Positions 37,876 through 47,307 of a stretch of 64,000 bases of DNA are shown in pieces. Both the position numbers and the translations under genes were made by a program. The notes beneath the pieces are model-generated. The model was not told the origin of the DNA, did no database searches, and saw only the letters and a program-made list of their open reading frames with translations. Origin of the DNA: Duncaniella sp. (GTDB lineage: Bacteria > Bacteroidota > Bacteroidia > Bacteroidales > Muribaculaceae); assembly GCA_029056055.1 (NCBI GenBank), contig JAIDCC010000014.1, forward strand, positions 57,300-121,299. The letters run 5' to 3'. Position 1 is the first letter of the stretch; every line of letters begins with the position of its first letter.

Positions 37876-39093
37876 TTAATCGAGTTCTTCTTTCGTGTTG
37901 ATGTTCACAATCTTGAAATCCTTGGCTGAATCGTCGGTGTCCTGAAGGATGATGTTGCCCTCCGGGGATTTGCCTGCTTCGCGGCGCACAAACATGCGGT
38001 AGGCGCGGTCTGATGCGCTCTGCGGGTCGTCGTTGATTGATTTGTAGCTGATGTCGATGGCGGGCGGCAGACAGAGGAATTCCTGGGTGCTGGCAGGGCA
38101 GAGGTTGACGCCGTCGATAATCCAGTCGAGCGGAATGTAATACTGGTTTTCGCGGGTTATGTACTTTTCTGTGAATGTGAAGTAGTAGGTGTAGGAACAC
38201 TGATAGTCGTTAAGGAACGACTCTGCGGTGACTCCTTCGGGGATGCGTGCTATGGCATACGAGCGGTTGGCCTGCTGCGAAAGTATCCAGATGGTGGCCG
38301 AGTAGCTGTACCATTTGTCAAGGTTGGGCACTGCGGGATTGTCGGTGTCGCGCACGGTGCCTATCGTCACTTCGTCATACCATTCGAAGTCGGCGCCGCG
38401 GTAGTCTTGGCCGCCGTTCACTTCGGTTGCCCAGTCGATGGCCTGGTCGACGATGGTGATTGATTTGCCCGGTTCGATGGGGTGTTCGGTGCCGTTGCCG
38501 GGGATGACGTAGACGGTGCCGACGAGGAATTTTTCTTCAGGAGTGGGGGTGAGGTCGGGATAGGAGGTCGAGTTGTTGAGCGAGCCTTCGCAGATGGCCA
38601 GGCCGTCGGCATAGATGGTCTCGTCGGTGTTGTTGTAGATGGTGATGTGCGAGTCGTAAATCAGTCCTTTGCCGGTTGCGTTGAGCGAGCCGAGATAGAT
38701 TTCGCTGATGACGAGCGAATTGTCGGGGTTGTAGAAAAACCAGTCGAGAGTCACGGTGCGTGCCGTCTCGGTGATTACCACGTTCTGTGCTATGGCGCGC
38801 ATCGTCTTTTTGATGGTTGCGCCGTTGTCCACGGTCGATACGTCGGCCGTAGCTTCGATGTTGTAGGTGCCGGCGGGAAGTTGAAGGTCGGTCAGGCTGG
38901 TCACTGTCGTAACGGCGCGGGTGTTGACTTCGGTGAAGGTGATGGTCTGCGAGTCGATTACGTAGCCTGAGGGGAGCTGGGGGTTGACCACGATGTCATA
39001 CTGGGGCGTGTCGCTGTCGCTGCACGACACCATGACGGGCGCTCCGAGAGCACACACGAGGAGTGCCTTGAGCATGAATTTGTTGATTTCCAT
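37876..39093 (-). CDS. DUF4876 lipoprotein
   Basis: 405 residues with a lipobox (MVSC, Cys about residue 24). An Ig-like N-terminal domain (about 35-135) is followed by the DUF4876 body, with LVISEIYLGSLNATGKG (about 150-165), YNNTDETIYADGLAICEG, and a C-terminal segment rich in turns. The LVISEIY...N motif resembles the start of lamin-tail-like domains. It is probably surface exposed and works with the TonB-dependent receptor encoded 35 bp upstream. Confidence 0.72.
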   Translation of the reverse strand: MEINKFMLKALLVCALGAPVMVSCSDSDTPQYDIVVNPQLPSGYVIDSQTITFTEVNTRAVTTVTSLTDLQLPAGTYNIEATADVSTVDNGATIKKTMRAIAQNVVITETARTVTLDWFFYNPDNSLVISEIYLGSLNATGKGLIYDSHITIYNNTDETIYADGLAICEGSLNNSTSYPDLTPTPEEKFLVGTVYVIPGNGTEHPIEPGKSITIVDQAIDWATEVNGGQDYRGADFEWYDEVTIGTVRDTDNPAVPNLDKWYSYSATIWILSQQANRSYAIARIPEGVTAESFLNDYQCSYTYYFTFTEKYITRENQYYIPLDWIIDGVNLCPASTQEFLCLPPAIDISYKSINDDPQSASDRAYRMFVRREAGKSPEGNIILQDTDDSAKDFKIVNINTKEELD

Positions 39094-39128
39094 AATTTAT
39101 TGTGATATTGATGTTTTCCAGGACTTAC

Positions 39129-41882
39129 TTATATTCTAAAGTTGAGCTCCATGCCGAAGTAGGGTGAGTAGTTGCGTCTCACCACTACGCCGTAAGGTTT
39201 GTAATCGGGAGCGATTGAGAAGAGGCGGTTGACGTAGAGCGCCACGTTGACGCGGTTTTTCCAGAATGATTTCGTGGCCTTTAGGTTAATCTGCGTTTCC
39301 GCGGGGACGGTGTTCTTGTCAAACGTCGAGGCTGAGTATTCTCTCACAAGTTGCTTGAGATAGCCGTCGTTCATCGACTCCTCCGTAAACTCAAAGACAT
39401 TTCCGTCGAGGTCCATGTAATGGGTCGGTATACCAGTCTTGAAATGTGTCTGGCGCGATGTGAACCATACCGTCTGAAACGCGAGCGAGAATCTGAGGCC
39501 GAGCTTCGGAAGGTCGGTGTCGAGCATCACGTTGGTGTTGCAGCTTTTGTAGATGCTTCCGTCGGCGTCGTCATAAAGTCCGATGTAGGGCAATTCCTGT
39601 CCGTTCATCACCACGCCGGGCTTATACCATAGCGGGTCGCTGTTGGTGTTGATGGTTTTCAGGTATGCGCCGCTGACGGTGACGCGGGTCTTGATGGCTT
39701 TGAAGCGGCGTGTCTGAAATGTGTATTCTACGCCCTCTTTTCGTGTCGAGCTTCCGTTTGTCACGGTCGAGCGCACTGCCATGTAGCGCATCTCGGTCGA
39801 GGGCAGGTCTTCGAGACGCGGAGAGCGGTTTTCAGCTTCTGCATCAAACCCTGAGGCGTCGTAACGGCGGTAGGTGTAGTGTTTCACCGTGCCTGCGTGA
39901 CGGAATCCGTCGTTCATCGTCTCGCGGAAGTATGTCACCGAGAGTCGGTTGTCGCGAAACGAAAGGTCGCCTCTCACTTCCCACTTCAGATTGCGGGCCG
40001 CTTTGAGATTGTAGTTGGTGAAGTCCTCGACGTAGGTCATCACGTTCATCACTCGGTATTCGGGAACGTTATGATAATAGTTGAGCTGCTCGAAATCTGT
40101 GTAGACCGGATTCGGGTAGAGGAATGCGGCCACGGGCATCTTGGTCTGCAGACCGATTCCGCCGTTGAGTTCGGGTGTCAGGGCGTAGCCTCCTATATAG
40201 ATGGCCGGGAGGGTCCAAAGTAGGTTGGCTCGCGGGTCGAAGTAAGGTTTGCCTGAAAGGGCATAGCGGCTGTCGAGGTGCAGCAGCTGGGTTTCACGCA
40301 GTCCGAGGGTGGCTTCGAGGGTGTGCCGACCGAGATTCATCAGGTTGCGGCTTTCGATGTAGGCCGACAGCTGATGCATGGCCGGAATGTCGTTGAACGG
40401 GCGCGGGCGCGACGAGGTGCTCGCCGTAATCGGCCGCTCGATGTCATACACGTTGCCGCGACCGTAGTTCTTGCTCATGTTCCATTCTACGCCGGCTTTC
40501 AGAAACGAGGTCAGTCTGTCTGCCGTCCATTTCATGGAGGTGGCTCCCTTGACGTAGGCGGTGAAGGGGTCGCCTTCCACGTCAAGCTCGGCAAGGTAGA
40601 GCATCGGCAGGTAGCCTACGTAGTTGCTGCCTGCGACCATCGACACAGGCATGGGCATGACGCGCGACTGTGCTACGTGGCGCTCCTGATGCAGACGCTC
40701 GTTGCTGTAGCTCACTCCGGTCACCAGTGTCGCTTCCTGAAGAAAACCAGCTTCTACGGGGCGGACCGTGGCTGTGTTGTTCCACGAAAAGGTGTGGTTG
40801 GTGGTGCTGAATCGGTCTATTGTATTGTTGACGGTGAGGTCAGGGTCGTTGTTGTCGCGCTCGAACGATGCGCTGTAGTTCACCGACGAGTTCCATGTCA
40901 CGTTTGCCACTGTGCTGTTCCAGCGCTTGTCGCTGCGGATTGATGCGTTGACGCGCTTGTAGTTTTCGCGCGAGTTGCGAGGGTCGATTTTCGCGTCGAG
41001 ATACCCGACGCCGGTGTTTACTATCCAGTCTGTCCCCGGCATTTGAAATCCTTTGCCGACGTAGAACAGCTGACTCTTCGTGTCGGCTTTGAATCTCGCC
41101 TCAAGCCGCGACACTCCGCTTTTGCGTTTGATGTTGACCAGACCCGAGGTGAGTTCGCCGTATTCCACCGAGGCGATGCCGCGCACTATCTCGACTTTTT
41201 CGATGTCGTCGGTCGCGATGCCGCGCATATCCACTCCTTTTCCCACGGTCTCGCGTTCGGAGTGATTTGAGTCGGGCGTGGTCTGCATACCCGAATTGTT
41301 GTTGACGGGCACTCCGTCTATGATAAACGAGGTTCCGATGGCCGATGTCATATAGTCATCGGTGGGTGTCACGTTGAGCGAGGTGCGCAGGTTGATTACG
41401 TTTGGCGCCCCCATCGACGGGTCTTTGGATACTCCTCCTGGAAGGAGTTCGAGAAGGTCGGTGAAACTTGAGGGCTGAAGATGTTGCATGGCCATCGTGT
41501 CAATCACCGATGCACTCGACGCGCTGCGCGATTCTCGGGCCGTCACCACTACTTCGTCGAGTGCGTTCTGCGGTTCGAGGCTTATGACGTATGTTTTTCC
41601 GTCAATCAGTCGCAACGTCTGTCTGACGGGTTTGTAGCCTACCATCGTCACATCCACGCGCCATTCTCCTTGCTTTGAAGCTGTCGTAAACCGTCCGTTG
41701 AGGTCGGTGTTGCCCCCGGCAAATTTCCCCTCGCCGAGCGGAGTGAGGGCAACCGCTGCAAATTCAAGCGGCGTGCCTGTCTCTGCATCTCTCACGGTGA
41801 AATCCACCGCCGCATGTGCGCATGTCGCACTTGCGATAATCGAGAGAAGGGTGGGGAAAATATGTCGTTTCGATTGGTTCAT
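39129..41882 (-). CDS. TonB-dependent outer-membrane receptor
   Basis: 917 residues with a signal peptide (cut near THAA). A carboxypeptidase-regulatory-like domain (about 25-108) precedes the plug (about 115-230: DEVVVTARES as TonB box region, FIIDGVPVNNNS, VEIVRGIASVEYGE) and a barrel ending in GMELNFRI. It is shorter than SusC proteins and has no SusD partner, so it fits a metal, cofactor or small-molecule receptor. It is first in the operon. The stop codon is followed by GTAAGT, recalling the repeat ends seen elsewhere. Confidence 0.88.
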   Translation of the reverse strand: MNQSKRHIFPTLLSIIASATCAHAAVDFTVRDAETGTPLEFAAVALTPLGEGKFAGGNTDLNGRFTTASKQGEWRVDVTMVGYKPVRQTLRLIDGKTYVISLEPQNALDEVVVTARESRSASSASVIDTMAMQHLQPSSFTDLLELLPGGVSKDPSMGAPNVINLRTSLNVTPTDDYMTSAIGTSFIIDGVPVNNNSGMQTTPDSNHSERETVGKGVDMRGIATDDIEKVEIVRGIASVEYGELTSGLVNIKRKSGVSRLEARFKADTKSQLFYVGKGFQMPGTDWIVNTGVGYLDAKIDPRNSRENYKRVNASIRSDKRWNSTVANVTWNSSVNYSASFERDNNDPDLTVNNTIDRFSTTNHTFSWNNTATVRPVEAGFLQEATLVTGVSYSNERLHQERHVAQSRVMPMPVSMVAGSNYVGYLPMLYLAELDVEGDPFTAYVKGATSMKWTADRLTSFLKAGVEWNMSKNYGRGNVYDIERPITASTSSRPRPFNDIPAMHQLSAYIESRNLMNLGRHTLEATLGLRETQLLHLDSRYALSGKPYFDPRANLLWTLPAIYIGGYALTPELNGGIGLQTKMPVAAFLYPNPVYTDFEQLNYYHNVPEYRVMNVMTYVEDFTNYNLKAARNLKWEVRGDLSFRDNRLSVTYFRETMNDGFRHAGTVKHYTYRRYDASGFDAEAENRSPRLEDLPSTEMRYMAVRSTVTNGSSTRKEGVEYTFQTRRFKAIKTRVTVSGAYLKTINTNSDPLWYKPGVVMNGQELPYIGLYDDADGSIYKSCNTNVMLDTDLPKLGLRFSLAFQTVWFTSRQTHFKTGIPTHYMDLDGNVFEFTEESMNDGYLKQLVREYSASTFDKNTVPAETQINLKATKSFWKNRVNVALYVNRLFSIAPDYKPYGVVVRRNYSPYFGMELNFRI

Positions 41883-41916
41883 CTGTAATTTTGCGGGTGT
41901 GTTTTTTTCAGCACTG

Positions 41917-41924
41917 CAAAATTA
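41917..41924 (-). promoter_or_regulatory. -7 element of the TonB receptor/ABC operon
   Basis: The minus strand reads TAATTTTG followed by CAG, a full match to TAnnTTTG, 35 bp before the start codon. No -33 TTG at the right spacing was found. Confidence 0.55.
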
Positions 41925-42030
41925 CTTCTCTCCTTCAATCCCCGAAATACTCAAAATTTGGTAAATTGACATTATAATTCTCCTCCCTTCTCACACAAAT
42001 CGGGTATTTTCGTGCCGCCTCGGCAACTTT

Positions 42031-42615
42031 TCAACTCGTTTTGGCCGAAAAATCCCTCGATTTGCAGGGGCAGTCGTTCAGGTGGTCATCAATAAATCCT
42101 GTGGCCTGAAGAAACGAATAGCATATCACCGTGCCGAAAAAGCGAAATCCTCTTCGATACATGTCTTTACTGATGGCATCCGAAATTGCTGATGACACCG
42201 CTACCGACTTCATGTCGGGCACATCGTTGACCACTCTGCGCCTCCCCGGGAAGAAACTTATTATGTAGTCGTAGAACGACCCGTATTCCTCAACAATTTT
42301 TCCGAACAACCGGGCATTGACTATGGCTGAATGAATTTTCCGCCGGTTTTTCACAATTCCGTCAAACTTGTAGAGCAGTTCCTCATCTTCGGCTGTCATC
42401 AAGCCGACTTTACGATAATCGAAGTCATGGAACGCCTCGCGATACCCTTCGCGCTTTTTCAAAATCGTTATCCACGACAATCCGGCTTGAGCGCTCTCAA
42501 GCGTCAGAAATTCAAATAGTGTTCTGTCGTCCGTAACGACGCGTCCCCATTCCTCATCGTGATACTTCACGTACAACGGGTCCTCGCCACACCATTCACA
42601 ACGTTTGCTTTTCAT
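42031..42615 (-). CDS. tag: DNA-3-methyladenine glycosylase I
   Basis: 194 residues, the normal Tag length. It starts KRCEWCGEDPLYVKYHDEEWG, with the Cys and His zinc ligands (C6 or C9, H19), and has the second ligand pair in DDHLNDCPC near the end. LESAQAGLSWITIL is the family's base-recognition helix. It removes 3-methyladenine from alkylated DNA. It is a single gene with its own -7 element 56 bp upstream. Confidence 0.95.
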   Translation of the reverse strand: MKSKRCEWCGEDPLYVKYHDEEWGRVVTDDRTLFEFLTLESAQAGLSWITILKKREGYREAFHDFDYRKVGLMTAEDEELLYKFDGIVKNRRKIHSAIVNARLFGKIVEEYGSFYDYIISFFPGRRRVVNDVPDMKSVAVSSAISDAISKDMYRRGFRFFGTVICYSFLQATGFIDDHLNDCPCKSRDFSAKTS

Positions 42616-42670
42616 CTTTTAGTTTTGTTTTGCGGTTTAATGATTCTTTTCTAACTCACTGAATTTTCTG

Positions 42671-42678
42671 CAAAGTTA
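42671..42678 (-). promoter_or_regulatory. -7 element of tag
   Basis: The minus strand reads TAACTTTG followed by CAG, matching TAnnTTTG. The -33 box is not clear. Confidence 0.55.
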
Positions 42679-42791
42679 GCACAAACCGACCTCATTTCGG
42701 GTGTGATTACGACGTTTTTTGCTTACAAATCTCATCTTTTCCAAAATCCACCCGAGCCGTCCGCCTCGCGGCGAGCTACCTTACTGAATCC

Positions 42792-42830
42792 GCCCCTGCT
42801 ATTGTCCGGTAGGGGCGCAATACATTGCGC
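42792..42830. repeat. REP-like double inverted repeat
   Basis: GCCCCT...AGGGGC (42792-42797 with 42811-42816) abuts GCGCAAT-AC-ATTGCGC (42815-42830). The motif GGGGCGCAAT followed by ATTGCGC resembles palindromic intergenic repeats known from many bacteria. One copy was seen in the window. Confidence 0.55.
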
Positions 42831-43013
42831 ACGCAGCCCCCCTCACTTCCTTCTTTTCCTTAGCTATGCCCGGCCGGATTATTTCTCTTCTCCTGCGCGA
42901 TGCTCTGATGCGTGATGCTCTGAAAGGTGCATTTCCTCCCCTCCGTTTCTTTGACAGAATCCTGTAAAATGCAACATTAACGTCTGTGATTAACATATTT
43001 TAAGAATTAATAT

Positions 43014-43045
43014 TTGTTTTCAACTGTGTAAAAGTTGTAATTTTG
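43014..43045 (+). promoter_or_regulatory. Promoter of the pilus operon
   Basis: TTTG at 43014-43017, a 20-bp spacer and TAATTTTG at 43038-43045 fit the consensus fully. The start codon is 220 bp downstream, so the mRNA has a long untranslated leader. Confidence 0.75.
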
Positions 43046-43264
43046 TATAGATTTAGGAGTAAAATCACCATAAATCACTGTTGACCATTTTGCTCTTTTA
43101 TTATTGATTTTTCTTTTTTGCGAAAGACACAATAATAATTAAGCTGGAAAATGCAAACTTTCTTAGATATTCACCAATCTCTCCAACCTACCTTAATTAA
43201 GAATAGATGACCGACGACCTCTACCCGTTGCTCACTCTATTTATCGCTTAAACCTTAAAAACAC

Positions 43265-44686
43265 ATGTCGAAGTCGTACGACCGTCAAAATATCACTTCA
43301 TTTACCTCCCGCGCGGAAGGCAGATGTGGCAATATCAGTCTTATGATAAGGCTGGTGTGCTTTTTGGCATTCCTACCGGCGGCCTTCGATTCTTTAGCTC
43401 TCCCCGGCGATGACTCGGCCTCCGGTGGTCTCGTCAACGTGACAGATTCTACCGAAATCCATTTCAACGTGTCGAGTTCCGGATTGGACTTAGGCAGAGA
43501 TAACGACGGCGTCAAACTCGAAAAGCTGAGACAGACTATCCGCGAGCTTTCCGTCGCTGATTCTTCAATGACCATAAGCTCGCTGAAAATCGTGGGGTCA
43601 GCTTCTCCCGAAGGCTCGGATAAATTTAACCGTTTGTTGTCGGAAAAACGTGCCAATACCGTCTATGAGTATCTCACCGAGCTTGTCCCTCTTCCTGACT
43701 CTATCACCAAAATCGAGTATCTCGGACGAAATTGGGTGGGACTCTACAATCTCGTTGCCGCTGACCCTGCCGTGCCCTCTCATTCCGAGGTGCTCGCTTT
43801 GCTGCAAAAGGCCTCGACAAACGCCTCTCTGTCGGTCAGGGAGAGTAACATCCTGCTCTCCAAGCTCAAGAATCTCAAAGGTGGCAAGCCTTACATTTAT
43901 ATGTATCGCGAACTCTTCCCTGCCTTGCGTACAGCATATGTATTCGTAGAATTCGAGAATCGGGTTACTCCCGAAACATTCGCCCCGGAGCCTGCCGACT
44001 CTGTCGTGACTCCCTCTGAGGAAATTGAGATTATTGAAGAACCGACGTTAGATTTGGGTTCTTCTATCTCTACGAAGCTTTACGAGGATGAAAGTCTCGT
44101 CGCCGATGGCGGAAAGCCTTTCTACATGGATATCAGCACCAACATGCTCTACGACATTGCCGCCGTGCCCAACATCGGTGCCGAATTTTACGTAGGTAAG
44201 AACATTTCGGTCTATGGCAACTGGATGTACGCTTGGTGGAGTAAGAATGCGCGTCATCGCTATTGGCGCATCTACGGCGGCGAACTCGGCGCGCGCTGGT
44301 GGTTTGGCCGCAAGGCGCACGAAAAACCGCTCACCGGTCATCACATTGGTCTGTATGGCGGAATGCTCACCTTCGATTTCGAATGGGGCTCAACCGGCTA
44401 CATGGGTGGTCGTCCTCGAGGCACCCTTTGGGACCGTGCGCTTGTCAATGCCGGAATTGAGTATGGCTACTCTCTCCCTGTCTCAAACCGTCTGAATATC
44501 GACTTTTCTCTCGGCCTTGGTTATATGGGTGGCAACTACATTAAGTATTTCCCCTTCGACAACGAATATTTTCGTCAGAAAGAGTATAAGTTGGGATTTT
44601 TCGGGCCGACGAAGCTCGAGGTTTCCCTCGTGTGGCTCATTGGCCGCGGCAATCATAATAAACGGAAAGGAGGCGGTGCGCTATGA
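43265..44686 (+). CDS. DUF3575/OmpA-like outer-membrane protein heading the pilus operon
   Basis: 473 residues; a Met at codon 27 begins a better signal peptide (MIRLVCFLAFLPAAFDSLA) and may be the real start (43343). An OmpA-like peptidoglycan-binding domain (about 60-210, KIVGSASPEGSDKFNRLLSE, core SPEG...LSEKRA) is followed by a C-terminal barrel of DUF3575 type (about 285-470, with NMLYDIAAVPNIGAEFYVGK shortened here to NIGAEFYVGKN). Such proteins precede FimB/Mfa2-type genes in other Bacteroidales and are thought to help build or anchor the pilus. The next ATG overlaps its stop (ATGA). Confidence 0.8.
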   Translation: MSKSYDRQNITSFTSRAEGRCGNISLMIRLVCFLAFLPAAFDSLALPGDDSASGGLVNVTDSTEIHFNVSSSGLDLGRDNDGVKLEKLRQTIRELSVADSSMTISSLKIVGSASPEGSDKFNRLLSEKRANTVYEYLTELVPLPDSITKIEYLGRNWVGLYNLVAADPAVPSHSEVLALLQKASTNASLSVRESNILLSKLKNLKGGKPYIYMYRELFPALRTAYVFVEFENRVTPETFAPEPADSVVTPSEEIEIIEEPTLDLGSSISTKLYEDESLVADGGKPFYMDISTNMLYDIAAVPNIGAEFYVGKNISVYGNWMYAWWSKNARHRYWRIYGGELGARWWFGRKAHEKPLTGHHIGLYGGMLTFDFEWGSTGYMGGRPRGTLWDRALVNAGIEYGYSLPVSNRLNIDFSLGLGYMGGNYIKYFPFDNEYFRQKEYKLGFFGPTKLEVSLVWLIGRGNHNKRKGGGAL

Positions 44687-45666
44687 AACTAATGTTTGAT
44701 AAATTGTCAGTAGTGCTCCTGAGCTTTCCCGTACTTTTGTCTGTCGGTTGCACTCATAAAGACCTTAACGACGATGCTCCGACCACTATCGCCAACAACG
44801 TCGAGGTGGTTTTCGACTGGAGCAAAGCTCCCGACACGAAAGCTTCTTCAATGGTTCTCTATCTCTATTCCGACCATCACGAGGTGATGAACTATTGGTT
44901 TAACAACAACAAGGGAGGCACCATCAAATCGTATAGCGGAAAGCACACTGCTGTGTTTCACAGCAATGATGACCCCTACCTCCACCATCTGCGCAATCTC
45001 GATTCGCACGAAGGTATAGAAATCTACACCGATGAGTCGGGCGTACTCGTAGGACAGGGCATCTCCACGCGAGGCATACCCCGAGCCGAAGGCGCTGAGG
45101 ACGAACCTCTGCGCGTGACACCTACCATGATTTACGGCGGACAGGAGCGCGACATCAACTTCAAGGCGAGCGGTCTGCCCCAGACTCTGACTTTGTATCC
45201 CGAGGAACTTGTGTGTCATTACACGGTAGAATTCGTGGAGGTTGAGAATATCCAAAGTGCCGACTTGCGCATCGACGCTACAATCTCGTCGCTTGCCGGA
45301 GGATACTTCCCCGGGCAAATGCGGACGAGTGCGGAAGCTGTCTCTCACACTTTCACTCTCGAAGCCGACATTGAAAACAACTCCATGCGTTCGGAATTTC
45401 TGACATTCGGAGTGCCAGACGGAGAGAACAGGTCTCACAAAATTTGCGTTTACATCGCTCTCAGAAACCGCACGGGAAATTTCTACACCTTTGATGTCTC
45501 CGACCAGGTCAATCAGGCTGAAGATCCGAAGAACGTCACAATCCGGATTCCCGGTCTGAAGTTGCCCGAGCTTCCGCCCGAGCCTCCCACCCCTCCGGAA
45601 GAGAGTGGAGGCGTGAGCGTGGAGGTCGACACATGGGAAACTATCCATTTTGACGTGAAAGTGTAA
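44683..45666 (+). CDS. DUF5119 pilus anchor-like lipoprotein (FimB/Mfa2 position)
   Basis: 327 residues with a lipobox (SVGC, Cys about residue 23). It has two beta-sandwich halves, as in Mfa2/FimB, and a Pro-rich linker (PELPPEPPTPPEE) near the end. Unlike the seven pilins downstream it has no Ser-Arg-Ala cleavage motif in the first 60 residues, which fits an anchor that stays lipid-bound. The start is coupled to the previous stop and has a good Shine-Dalgarno (GGAAAGGAGG), unusual in this window. Confidence 0.8.
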   Translation: MKLMFDKLSVVLLSFPVLLSVGCTHKDLNDDAPTTIANNVEVVFDWSKAPDTKASSMVLYLYSDHHEVMNYWFNNNKGGTIKSYSGKHTAVFHSNDDPYLHHLRNLDSHEGIEIYTDESGVLVGQGISTRGIPRAEGAEDEPLRVTPTMIYGGQERDINFKASGLPQTLTLYPEELVCHYTVEFVEVENIQSADLRIDATISSLAGGYFPGQMRTSAEAVSHTFTLEADIENNSMRSEFLTFGVPDGENRSHKICVYIALRNRTGNFYTFDVSDQVNQAEDPKNVTIRIPGLKLPELPPEPPTPPEESGGVSVEVDTWETIHFDVKV

Positions 45667-45726
45667 CCATCAACCATATTCGACAAATAAATAAATTTTC
45701 ACTAATACTTTAATGTTCTTGAATCG

Positions 45727-47253
45727 ATGAACAAACTATGTCTTACCGCAGTTGCCGGAAGCTTGGTAGCTTTCGCTTCCTGCACGCAAGAAGAAGTGAC
45801 GCCGGCGCCCACCAAGGCCAAGGAGGATTTTTCCATCGCATTTCGCGCCGGCGTACTGAGCCGTGTCAATCCCGACCTCGACTACACCGGCAATCCCTCG
45901 ACATTCTACGTGTCGGCCTATCCTAACAGCCACAAGCCTGTCAACGGCCATAAACCCGATTCGCTCTTCTGGGACGAGCCCTTCTATCTGATGGGCGCTA
46001 ATCTCTACGCCAGCACAAGTAACCAGAAATGGCCCTCGCGCGAGCAGGCCGAGAAAGTCGAGTTCTTCGCATACGCTCCCTCGCTCGAAGAAATTCAGGA
46101 GGCGGCTATGACTCAGCTCGACCCGAATGACGCCGACTACGCCTCGCTCGTCGAAACCTACAAACACGGTATGCAGTTCTTCAACCTGTGTCAGGACGGC
46201 GTTCGCCTCGACCCGATGAATCAGGAAAATTCCACGTTCGAGGGCGTGCAGCTCTACAAGGGCTTCAAGCTCGGTCGCTTCTACGTGGCAACTGACATCT
46301 CGAAGCAGGTTGACTTCATCACCGCTCACATCGCAGCTGACACTCCCTCGAGCGAGGATGACGCAAACTTAGGTGTCGAACTCAAATTCAGACACCAGCT
46401 TTCCAACGTAGAGCTTCGCGCTTTCTCTGCCAACAAGGATTTCAACATCGAAATCGCAGGCGTGCGCCTCGGTCGCCCCTACACCGGTGGTGCAATCTTC
46501 AACTTCTGCGATGCTGAGGGTAACCTCGACAATCCCGAGGGCGGTCAGTGGGGCATCTCCAAGAATCCTCAGCGTCTCCCGGTTGAATACATCTACGGCG
46601 AAGGTGATGAAATCTACCAGATGGGTATGTTCAACAACCTCAACGGCAGTCAGGTTGTAACCACTGCGCCTCACTCTTCAGCTACTCAGGCCGCAAGCAT
46701 CATGGGTAAGGGTGGCAACGCTATGGTGCTCCCCACCAAGAACGGCGCATGGGCCGGCGAAGGAAACCCCTATATTTCATCCAAGTATCAGGCCGCACTC
46801 GACGGCAAGGACCCCCTGCCCTGGAGCGCAGACAGCAAGGAAGGCGACATGTATTTCAGTATCCTTCTGCGCGTCACTCTCAAACCGTCCAACAACGAGG
46901 TTAGCACTCCCCAGATTTATCCTTACGGCAACAACACCACGATGAACGTCGTTTATCTTGAAAAGGAGAAGAATTCCAGAAAGATTATTGGTCGCGTGCC
47001 TTCGAAGAATGCACAAATCGGCGCCAACAACGAACTCGTGGAGTTCGGCTGGGCTTGCGTGCCTATCGGTGTTAACTGGGAACGTGGCAAGAAGTACATC
47101 TACACCCTCGATTTCTCTGATGGCGTAGGTATTCAGGACCCCGATGATCCCAAACCCGGTGTGCCCATCATCGGCGGCGGTATCAAATTCTCTGTGTCGG
47201 TTGTCAACTGGGAAGAAAGCACCGGCGACGTTGACGTTCCGCAGGAATATTAA
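45727..47253 (+). CDS. Fimbrillin family lipoprotein 1
   Basis: 508 residues with a lipobox (FASC, C19). A Ser-Arg site (LSR46VNP) marks the probable proteolytic maturation point for type V pilus assembly. The C-terminus carries the motif EFGWACVPIGVNWERGKKY, also seen in the three following paralogues, and a final beta strand (VSVVNWEES), the strand used for subunit exchange in this pilus class. It is the longest of the four and comes first, so it may be the major shaft subunit (inference). Confidence 0.85.
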   Translation: MNKLCLTAVAGSLVAFASCTQEEVTPAPTKAKEDFSIAFRAGVLSRVNPDLDYTGNPSTFYVSAYPNSHKPVNGHKPDSLFWDEPFYLMGANLYASTSNQKWPSREQAEKVEFFAYAPSLEEIQEAAMTQLDPNDADYASLVETYKHGMQFFNLCQDGVRLDPMNQENSTFEGVQLYKGFKLGRFYVATDISKQVDFITAHIAADTPSSEDDANLGVELKFRHQLSNVELRAFSANKDFNIEIAGVRLGRPYTGGAIFNFCDAEGNLDNPEGGQWGISKNPQRLPVEYIYGEGDEIYQMGMFNNLNGSQVVTTAPHSSATQAASIMGKGGNAMVLPTKNGAWAGEGNPYISSKYQAALDGKDPLPWSADSKEGDMYFSILLRVTLKPSNNEVSTPQIYPYGNNTTMNVVYLEKEKNSRKIIGRVPSKNAQIGANNELVEFGWACVPIGVNWERGKKYIYTLDFSDGVGIQDPDDPKPGVPIIGGGIKFSVSVVNWEESTGDVDVPQEY

Positions 47254-47307
47254 AAGTTTCCTCTTCGGAGGACGAACCACTTCAAAGGTCAACTGCATTA
47301 AAAGTAT

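Larger units (their letters stand above)
42616..43264. other. Divergent intergenic region before the pilus operon
   Basis: 649 bp. It contains the tag promoter (42671-42678), a REP-like pair of inverted repeats (42792-42830), the pilus promoter (43014-43045) and a leader of about 215 nt that is AT-rich, with a TTAATTAA palindrome near 43195. ORFs here are short and unconvincing. Confidence 0.6.

Noticed and set aside
42703..42915. Short ORFs in the pilus upstream region
   Set aside because: They cross the REP-like repeats and have no protein-like composition.
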